Positions 56,970 to 64,000 of a stretch of DNA of 64,000 nt are shown here, piece after piece. The notes beneath the pieces were generated by a model, which had not been told where the DNA came from, did no database searches, and saw nothing but the letters and a program-made list of their open reading frames with translations. The position numbers and the translations under genes were made by a program. The stretch is from assembly GCF_001898805.1 (NCBI RefSeq), contig NZ_MKVJ01000022.1, positions 62,001-126,000 of the forward strand, in the 5' to 3' direction. Numbering within the stretch: position 1 is the stretch's first letter; each line of letters starts with the position of its first letter. The DNA is from Leifsonia sp. 71-9. Its GTDB lineage: Bacteria > Actinomycetota > Actinomycetes > Actinomycetales > Microbacteriaceae.

Positions 56970-57951
56970 CGCCGCCCGCCGGCCGGTCGCCGTCTACACC
57001 GACGTCGAGGACACAGATCCCGCGCCCGGCATCGCACTGCTCGAGTCGCACGGCTTCGAGGTGCGCGTGCTCGGCACCCGCGACCCGGCCGCGATCATCG
57101 CGGGCGCACAGGATGCGGACGCGCTGCTCCCCGGCTACGCCGCCATCTCCCGGGAGGTCATCGCCTCCCTCCCGCACCTGAAGGTCATCGCGCTCATGTC
57201 GATGGGCTTCGACTACGTGGATGTGGAGGCCGCGACCGAGCACGGCGTCTGGGTGACGAACGTGCCCGGCGCCGCGACCGAGGAGGTCGCGACGCACGCG
57301 CTCGCCCTGCTGCTCGCCAGCGCGCGGCAGCTCCCCTTCTACACCGCCTCGGCCACGGCGGAGCGCTGGAACGAGCGTGCTCCGGAGGCCCCGCCGCGTC
57401 TCAGCGAGCGCACCCTCGGCATCGTCGGCCTCGGCAAGATCGGCCGCGCGTTCGCCCGGCTCGCCGGCCCGCTGTTCGGCCGCGTGCTCGGGTACGACCC
57501 GATGCTGCCGGACACCCCCGAGGTGACGGCCGACCTCCAGCGCCTCGGCATCGAGCGGACGAGCCTGGACGATGTCCGCCGCACCTCCGACGCCCTCTCC
57601 CTGCACGTGCCGCTGACCCCGGAGACCGCCAGAATGGTGGATGCCGCCTTCCTCGCCGACATGCCGGCTGGCGCCATCCTGCTCAACGTCTCCCGCGGCG
57701 GCCTCATCGACAACGAGGCCCTGGTCGACGCGCTCGACAGCGGCCGTCTCTCGGGTGCGGCCCTCGACGTCCTCGACGAGGAGCCGCCCTCTCCCGCGCA
57801 CCCCCTGGTCGGCCGCGAGGACGTCGTGCTGACCCCGCACATCGCGTACTTCTCGCGCTTCACCGAGGTCGAGTACGTGCGGGTGCAGGCGCAGAACGCG
57901 GTGAGCGCGGTCCTGGGCGGGGTGCCGGAGGCTCCGGTCAATCGGGTGTGA
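56962..57951 (+). CDS. NAD-dependent D-2-hydroxyacid dehydrogenase
   Basis: A 329-residue dehydrogenase. The NAD-binding fold is [16 protein letters not shown] near residue 152. The catalytic Arg, Glu and His are in [22 protein letters not shown] and TPHIAYFS. This resembles the C-terminal-binding-protein/phosphoglycerate dehydrogenase branch. It closes the operon and could reduce a 2-oxoacid intermediate. The exact substrate is unknown. Confidence 0.9.
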   Translation: MTDAARRPVAVYTDVEDTDPAPGIALLESHGFEVRVLGTRDPAAIIAGAQDADALLPGYAAISREVIASLPHLKVIALMSMGFDYVDVEAATEHGVWVTNVPGAATEEVATHALALLLASARQLPFYTASATAERWNERAPEAPPRLSERTLGIVGLGKIGRAFARLAGPLFGRVLGYDPMLPDTPEVTADLQRLGIERTSLDDVRRTSDALSLHVPLTPETARMVDAAFLADMPAGAILLNVSRGGLIDNEALVDALDSGRLSGAALDVLDEEPPSPAHPLVGREDVVLTPHIAYFSRFTEVEYVRVQAQNAVSAVLGGVPEAPVNRV

Positions 57952-57966
57952 GGCCCGTCGTCTTCT

Positions 57967-59055
57967 TCACCGGGACGTTCGTTTCGACGCGGTCGTTCGC
58001 TTCGGCTTCGTGAAGGTGAGGAACACCGCGCGACCGACGACCGCCACCGCGCCGACGATCAACAGCGGCTTCCACGCCAGGTAGTAGGCCGGGATCAGGC
58101 AGGCCAGCGGAGTCGCGCACGGCTGGTTGGCGATCCCGCGGAAGATGAGGATCGCGCCGATCACAAACGCTGTCGCCAGCCACAGCCGGAACAGCCCGGG
58201 GCGCACGGAGCGCGGGCGGGTGGTCGTCTTCGTGCGCGTCGTCGTCGGGCCGGGCTTCCGGCGTGCGGCGCCCGAGGCGGTGGACGCGGCGGGCGGCCGC
58301 AGCGCCTCCACCCGCGCGACGAGGCGCTCGAACCGCTGCATCACGCGGAGGGTGTCGGCGGCCCGCGGGTCGACATGCCACGTGCCCGGCTCTTCGGCGG
58401 CGAGCGCGATGAGGTCGGTCTTCGTCGCGCCCAGCGGGGAGTGCTGCGCCCGCAGCCAGGCGATGAGCGCCGAGGCTTGGATCACGGCGACCTCGCGGGT
58501 GATGGATGGGCGGGCGTCCTTGAACGAGCGCGCGTTCAGGATCGCGACCACGGGGGTGACGGGGACGGGGAAGCCCGTCTTCGCCGCCAGGCGTCGCGCG
58601 ACGTCGAGGCCGTCGCTCCGGGCGGCCCTCAGATGCGGCGTGTTCGCGTTGTTCACCCGCAGGACGTGGTCGCCGACCCACACGGAGGCGTCGGCGTGGT
58701 GCTTCGTGTTGATGGCGAACACGCCGCCGGGGCCGATCACCAGATGGTCCACATCCTTGGTCGCCGCGCCGATCGGAACCGAGTGGCGGACGAACCACTC
58801 CGGGCCGAGGCCGTCGAGCATCGCTCCGACCTCGATCTCGCCGAGCGCTCCCTGGTACCACGACCACGCGTCCGCGTGCAGGATCTCTTGCTTCTGCGAT
58901 CGCAGCGCCGGCTCACCCTCGACCGCCGCCGCCTGCACCTGCAAGCACTTCAGCGCGACGGCGTAGCCGGCCGGTCGCGACGACAGCGCACTGATGCCTG
59001 CGAAATCGACCCGTGTCGCCGGGTCTGGCGGCAGCCCGGCCGTGTCATCCCCCAT
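57967..59055 (-). CDS. NERD-domain membrane protein
   Basis: A 362-residue protein. The NERD (nuclease-related) domain covers about residues 68-180. YQGALGEIEVGAMLDGLG, DVDHLVIGPGGVFAINTKHH and VVAILNARSF give the D-...-x-K pattern of a PD-(D/E)XK-like nuclease fold. A basic Thr/Arg-rich linker leads to two C-terminal hydrophobic segments (about 290-312 and 320-345). Function is unproven; similar proteins are common single genes in actinobacteria. It is convergent with the catabolic operon. Confidence 0.87.
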   Translation of the reverse strand: MGDDTAGLPPDPATRVDFAGISALSSRPAGYAVALKCLQVQAAAVEGEPALRSQKQEILHADAWSWYQGALGEIEVGAMLDGLGPEWFVRHSVPIGAATKDVDHLVIGPGGVFAINTKHHADASVWVGDHVLRVNNANTPHLRAARSDGLDVARRLAAKTGFPVPVTPVVAILNARSFKDARPSITREVAVIQASALIAWLRAQHSPLGATKTDLIALAAEEPGTWHVDPRAADTLRVMQRFERLVARVEALRPPAASTASGAARRKPGPTTTRTKTTTRPRSVRPGLFRLWLATAFVIGAILIFRGIANQPCATPLACLIPAYYLAWKPLLIVGAVAVVGRAVFLTFTKPKRTTASKRTSR

Positions 59056-59193
59056 GTCGCCCGACGGTAACGGATGCGGTTCCCGTCCGACTCGCCCCAG
59101 AGCAGGGGGCGAGCGGTGAGCGCGACCGGGGACACCGTCCTGGCCTCGCCCCTGCCTCCGGGTGCAGGATCGGACCAGCGGAAGGAGCGGGAC

Positions 59194-59388
59194 ATGGACA
59201 GCACGAACACGGGCGGCGTCGAGTATCCGGACGAGGCGGGTTACCCGGACGGCGAGGGGACGCTCGACGAGGGGACCGGCGCGTTCCGCGAGGGGGACGC
59301 GGTGAGCGGCGTCGAAGTGGAGGTCGAGGTGCCGCAGGGCGTCGACCAGCTCGACGAGTTCGACGGGCCCGACGAGCGGGACGAGTGA
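59194..59388 (+). CDS. Small acidic protein of unknown function
   Basis: A 64-residue protein starting at the ATG at 59194 behind GGAAGGAGC. It is rich in Asp, Glu and Gly with almost no hydrophobic residues, so likely soluble and unstructured. No family recognised. The frame can be opened further to 59074 but without a plausible ribosome binding site. Confidence 0.55.
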   Translation: MDSTNTGGVEYPDEAGYPDGEGTLDEGTGAFREGDAVSGVEVEVEVPQGVDQLDEFDGPDERDE

Positions 59389-59500
59389 CCGGCCGCCTGC
59401 GCATCGCCCGCTGATCCAGCCGGGCCGCTAGTAACCGGGCGCCGCCGGACGTAGGGTCGGAGCAGCCCGGGCCACTGCGTCCGGGACTCTGGAGGTCACC

Positions 59501-59668
59501 ATGGTGGCAACGATCGTCATTCTGCTCGTGGTGTGGGCCATCCTCGCCGTCGTCGGCTTCGCCATCAAGGGGCTGCTCTGGCTCGCGATCATCGGGATCA
59601 TCCTGTTCGTCGGGACGATCGTGTTCGGGTTCGTGCGGCGGGCGGCCTCGAAGAACAAGTCCGCGTAG
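59501..59668 (+). CDS. Small hydrophobic membrane protein
   Basis: A 55-residue protein too short for ordinary ORF cut-offs. It starts at an ATG preceded by GGAGG with six bases spacing. Two transmembrane segments (about 4-22 and 24-42) are followed by a basic tail (RRAASKNKSA). Similar hydrophobic mini-proteins are frequent in Microbacteriaceae. Function unknown. It is convergent with the sulfatase gene. Confidence 0.7.
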   Translation: MVATIVILLVVWAILAVVGFAIKGLLWLAIIGIILFVGTIVFGFVRRAASKNKSA

Positions 59669-59701
59669 AGCGCGCCCTCGGGGGCCGCCCGCCGGTCCCG
59701 C

Positions 59702-62056
59702 CTACTGGTGGCGCATCGCGGCCGCCAGCCATTCCTCGGGATCGAGGAGGTGGCTGTGATCGTCGAGCCCGAGGTCGATCTGGGCCCAGTCGATGGTGCC
59801 GGTGAAGGTGCCGTGCGGGGTGGTGTAGCCCTCGTAGGCGGGCATGCCGGTGTCGGTTCCGACATCCAGGCCCTCGTCGAACGAGAAGTACATCGGGTGG
59901 GTGCGCTTCACCTCGGCGGTGCCCGCGGCGTCGCCGTCGATGTAAAGCGTCACCGTGCCGCCGCGGCCGATGCCCCCGCCCGCGTACGCGAACTCGGCGC
60001 GCACCTGGTGCGTCCCGGCGCCGATGGGCTTCTCCGAGAGCGCGGTGCTGCGGATGAGGCCGCAGAAGTTGTAGTGGAACCCGAGCTTGCCGCCCTCCGC
60101 GAAGAAGGACCAGCCTCCCGTGCGGCCGCCCTGCGCCAGGATCGCGCCGTCCACCTCGCCGCTCTCGGGCACGACGATCTCCGCCGTGGCCGACCAGGAC
60201 CGGTTCTTGACGTTGATCGCGACGTTCTCGTTCAGGCGCACCATGCCGGGGTAGAGCCGGAGGGAGGTGCCGGAGACGAGCGTGGGGCGACCGGCGAACT
60301 CGGGGTTCATCCGCTGGGCCGCGCGGTCGTCCATCGGGATGACGTTGTAGCGGGTCGCCTCGATGAGGAAGAGCTGCTGCAGCTCGGCGAGCTTCTCGGG
60401 GTTCGACTTCGCCAGGTTGTTCGACTGGGTCCAGTCGACGGTGGTGTCGTAGAGCTCCCACACGTCGTCCGAGAAGTCGGGGGCGGCGCTGACGACGTCC
60501 CACGGGGTGCGGTGGCGCGTCTGCGCGGTCCAGCCCTTGTGGTAGATGCCGCGGTTGCCCATGATCTCGAAGTACTGGGTGAGGTGCCGCTCGTCGGCCG
60601 CCGCGTCGTCGAAGGTGTACGTCATCGAGACGCCGTGCATCGGCACCTGGGTGACGCCGTTGACGGTGTGCGGTTGGGCGAGGCCGGCCAGCTCCAGGAT
60701 GGTCGGCGCGATGTCGATCACGTGGTGCCACTGGTTGCGCACCTCGCCGCGGGCGGCGATGCGGTTCGGCCAGTGCACGATGGTGCCGTTGCGGGTGCCG
60801 CCGTAGTGGCTGGCGACCTGCTTGGTCCACTGGTAGGGCGTGCACATGGCGTGCGCCCAGCCGACGGCGTAGTGGTTGTACGCCTCCGGGCCGCCGATCT
60901 TGTCCAGGTTCTCCTGCCAGAACTCGACGGTCTCGTACTCGGCGCCGCCGTTGGCCGCGGTGGAGAGCATGAACGCGCCCTCGAGGCCGCCCTCGGCGGA
61001 GGCGCCGTTGTCGCCGATGATGTAGATCACCAGGGTGTCGTCCAGCATCCCGAGGCCCTCGATGGCGTCGATGACGCGACCGGTGTGGTGGTCGGCGTAC
61101 TCCAGGAACGCGCCGTACACCTCCATCTGGTGCGCCAGGATGGGGCGGCGCTCGGCGGGAACGTCGTCCCACGCCGGGATGCCCTCGGAGCGCTCGGTCA
61201 GCTCGGCGTCGGCGGGCACGATGCCCAGCTCCTTCTGCCGGGCGAAGGTCTCCTCGCGGAGCTGATCCCAGCCCTGGTCGTACTTGCCCTGGTGCTTGGC
61301 GATCCACTCCCGGGGCACGTGGTGCGGCGCGTGTGTGGCGCCGGGCGCGAAGTAGACGAAGAACGGCTTGTCGGGCGTGAGCGCCTTCTGCTGGTTGATG
61401 TACTCGATGGTCTTGTCGGCCAGGTCGGGCATCAGGTGGTAGTCGGGGTCGTCCGGCGGCTCGATGAGCGAGACGCCGTCGACGAGGGCGGGCGTCCACT
61501 GGTTGGTCTCGCCGCCGATGAACCCGTAGAACTTCTCGAAGCCGCTGAACGCGGGCCAGTGGTCGAACGGCCCGGTCGGCCCGCTCTCCCACACCGGCAC
61601 CTCGTGGCACTTGCCGAACTGCGCCGTGTTGTACCCGGCCTGCCGGAGGATCTCGGGCAGCGGGACGCACGAGTTCGGCCGCGTCGACCGGTAGCCGGGC
61701 GCAGGCGTCGCCGTCTCGGTGATCTGCCCCATGCCGACCTGGTGGTGGTTGCGGCCGCTCAGGAGGGCCGCGCGGGTGGGCGAGCAGATGGCGGTGGTGT
61801 GGAACCGGCTGTACCGCAGTCCCGCACCCGCCATGCGCTCCGCCGTCGGCATCGGGACCGGGCCGCCGAACGCGCTCGACGCACCGAACCCCACGTCGTC
61901 GAGCAGCACGAGCAGCACGTTGGGCGCCTGCTTCGGGGGCCGCTTCACCTCGATCGGATCGCGCTTGACGTCGAGTTTCTTCTCGTCCACCGTGATCGGC
62001 CCCACATAGGTCTGATCGGGCGTCGGAAGAACGGATCCGGGCAACACCTCTGACAT
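59702..62056 (-). CDS. Arylsulfatase
   Basis: A 784-residue sulfatase of the long PAS/AtsA type. The formylglycine site is Cys91 in ICSPTRAALLSGR (C-x-P-x-R). Calcium ligands are at residues 53-54 (LLVLLDDVGFG) and the later GDNGASAEGG. A C-terminal beta domain (from about residue 610) resembles that of other long bacterial arylsulfatases. No signal peptide is seen, so it is probably cytoplasmic. The Cys needs a maturation enzyme, and none is in the window. The ATG at 62056 follows GAGGGGTGG. Confidence 0.93.
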   Translation of the reverse strand: MSEVLPGSVLPTPDQTYVGPITVDEKKLDVKRDPIEVKRPPKQAPNVLLVLLDDVGFGASSAFGGPVPMPTAERMAGAGLRYSRFHTTAICSPTRAALLSGRNHHQVGMGQITETATPAPGYRSTRPNSCVPLPEILRQAGYNTAQFGKCHEVPVWESGPTGPFDHWPAFSGFEKFYGFIGGETNQWTPALVDGVSLIEPPDDPDYHLMPDLADKTIEYINQQKALTPDKPFFVYFAPGATHAPHHVPREWIAKHQGKYDQGWDQLREETFARQKELGIVPADAELTERSEGIPAWDDVPAERRPILAHQMEVYGAFLEYADHHTGRVIDAIEGLGMLDDTLVIYIIGDNGASAEGGLEGAFMLSTAANGGAEYETVEFWQENLDKIGGPEAYNHYAVGWAHAMCTPYQWTKQVASHYGGTRNGTIVHWPNRIAARGEVRNQWHHVIDIAPTILELAGLAQPHTVNGVTQVPMHGVSMTYTFDDAAADERHLTQYFEIMGNRGIYHKGWTAQTRHRTPWDVVSAAPDFSDDVWELYDTTVDWTQSNNLAKSNPEKLAELQQLFLIEATRYNVIPMDDRAAQRMNPEFAGRPTLVSGTSLRLYPGMVRLNENVAINVKNRSWSATAEIVVPESGEVDGAILAQGGRTGGWSFFAEGGKLGFHYNFCGLIRSTALSEKPIGAGTHQVRAEFAYAGGGIGRGGTVTLYIDGDAAGTAEVKRTHPMYFSFDEGLDVGTDTGMPAYEGYTTPHGTFTGTIDWAQIDLGLDDHSHLLDPEEWLAAAMRHQ

Positions 62057-62264
62057 GCTCCACCCCTCGCTCGCGGAACGAACATGCCCGTGCGGCAGGT
62101 CCTGACCGCTGTGCTGGCGAGCCTGCCACGGGCCGGGAGGGCACGGCAATGCTCGACAGCGGCGCGAACTTATGGCATGGGGGGCCCAGATGGACCTGTC
62201 CGATGTCGTCCCTCCACGCGATCGCCCCTGGTGCGCACCCCCTCCCGCGCGCCATAGTCGCGAC

Positions 62265-63038
62265 GTGGACCTTCACCTGACAGGAAAATCCGCCGTCGTC
62301 ACCGGAGCCAGCCGGGGGATCGGTCTCGCGACCGTCCGCGCGCTGCTGGCCGAGGGTGCGACCGTCGTCGGCGTCGCCCGCAGCGCGACCGACGAGACCA
62401 CCGCGCTCGCCGCGGATCCGCGGTTCCGCTTCGTCGCGGCCGACCTCTCCGATCCCGCCCAGATCGACCGGTTGCGCGGCGAAGTCGGCGACCGTGTCGA
62501 CGTGCTCGTCAACAACGTCGGGTCGGCACCGCCGCGGCCCGGTGGGTTCGCCTCCATCACCGACGGGGACTGGATGCGGACGTACGAGCTGAACGCGCTC
62601 GCGAGCGTGCGGGTCACGCGCGCGCTCCTGGACCTCGTGTCGGAGGGTGCCGCGATCATCACGATCGCGAGCGAGAACGCGATGCTCGCCGATCCGCTGG
62701 TCATGGACTACAGCGCCGCGAAGGCCGCGGCCCTGAGCTTCTCGAAGAGCCTGTCGAAGGAGCTGGGCCCGCGCGGCATCCGCGTGAACTCGATCAGCCC
62801 GGGGCCGGTGGCGACCGCGCTATGGCTCGGGGACGGAGGGGTGGCGCAGACGGTGTCCGCGGCCGGGGGAGGCTCGCCCGACGAGGTGCGGCACGGCGCG
62901 GAGCAGGCGATGGTGACGGGGCGGTTCACCACTCCGGAGGAGGTCGCCGCCCTGGCGGCGATGCTGGCGAGCCCGCTGCTCGGCAACCTGACCGGTGCCG
63001 ATGTCGTGATCGACGGCGGGATGCGCCAGACCATGTGA
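62265..63038 (+). CDS. Short-chain dehydrogenase/reductase
   Basis: A 257-residue SDR oxidoreductase. Cofactor motif TGASRGIG is at residues 13-20 and NNVGS replaces the usual NNAG. The catalytic Tyr-x3-Lys is MDYSAAKAAAL, and the C-terminal GADVVIDGGM is typical. The GTG at 62265 is taken as the start because SDR similarity begins there. No ribosome binding site is visible, so the transcript may be leaderless. The longer frame opens at 62172. Substrate unknown. Confidence 0.87.
   Translation: MDLHLTGKSAVVTGASRGIGLATVRALLAEGATVVGVARSATDETTALAADPRFRFVAADLSDPAQIDRLRGEVGDRVDVLVNNVGSAPPRPGGFASITDGDWMRTYELNALASVRVTRALLDLVSEGAAIITIASENAMLADPLVMDYSAAKAAALSFSKSLSKELGPRGIRVNSISPGPVATALWLGDGGVAQTVSAAGGGSPDEVRHGAEQAMVTGRFTTPEEVAALAAMLASPLLGNLTGADVVIDGGMRQTM

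Positions 63039-64000
<962 letters not shown>

Noticed and set aside
59598-62276. 892-codon minus-strand frame overlapping the sulfatase gene
   Set aside because: Arg/His-rich shadow frame; the sulfatase motif is in the other minus-strand frame.

Overview
The window is high-GC, gene-dense DNA from an actinobacterium. The short ATGA/GTGA overlaps between genes, frequent GTG/TTG starts, a DtxR/IdeR regulator, DUF3263, DUF3027 and DUF2530 proteins, the Paa epoxidase operon and a lone CIRCE-controlled groEL all fit the Microbacteriaceae (Leifsonia-like). That placement is an inference from gene content; no rRNA is present to confirm it.

Layout. 1-1540: divergent iron-uptake pair (truncated siderophore-binding lipoprotein and siderophore-interacting reductase) around an iron box. 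1541-5229: signal peptidase I, a secreted M23 peptidase and a maltokinase-like kinase. 5254-8516: monooxygenase - GntR regulator - MFS exporter, with a tandem palindromic operator. 8594-9533: an AT-richer pair encoding an unknown secreted protein and a small membrane protein. 9632-19023: phenylacetate catabolism (paaABCDE-paaG, PaaR-type TetR, paaZ, thioesterase, paaH, paaF), with two near-identical TetR-type operators. 19148-23247: AsnC regulator diverging from the branched-chain 2-oxoacid dehydrogenase genes (E1 alpha, E1 beta, E2). 23252-26359: small acidic protein, DMT transporter, nitroreductase, MsrB, DUF3263 and LytR_C proteins.

26545-28595: stress genes (cold-shock protein; groEL behind two CIRCE boxes). 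28810-33210: two paralogous lipoproteins, a GT39-type membrane glycosyltransferase and a polyprenol-phosphate mannose synthase. 33327-39693: OmpR-type two-component pair, FAD reductase, FolP- and RibD-type folate/flavin-like enzymes and a phosphotransferase. 39817-43474: XPB-like helicase and a helicase-associated protein. 43498-47100: cold-shock variant, DUF3027/DUF2530 overlap, serC and ideR/dtxR. 47101-49631: structured leader and NlpC/P60 hydrolase, a leader with nine His codons and a terminator before an HNH nuclease gene, tRNA-Arg(CCU) and an S4 protein.

49716-57951: a LysR-headed mini-protein, then a double-domain AsnC regulator diverging from a five-gene catabolic operon (MHS transporter, amidohydrolase, ThDP enzyme, ureohydrolase, 2-hydroxyacid dehydrogenase). 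The ThDP enzyme plus ureohydrolase resembles a guanidino/2-ketoarginine route. 57967-64000: NERD protein, two small proteins, a large arylsulfatase, an SDR and a truncated Rox-like FAD monooxygenase.

No insertion sequences, prophage or CRISPR array are seen. The strongest candidates for something undescribed are the His-codon leader before the HNH gene, the guanidino-type catabolic operon, the secreted/membrane pair at 8.6-9.5 kb and the LysR-HTH mini-protein.
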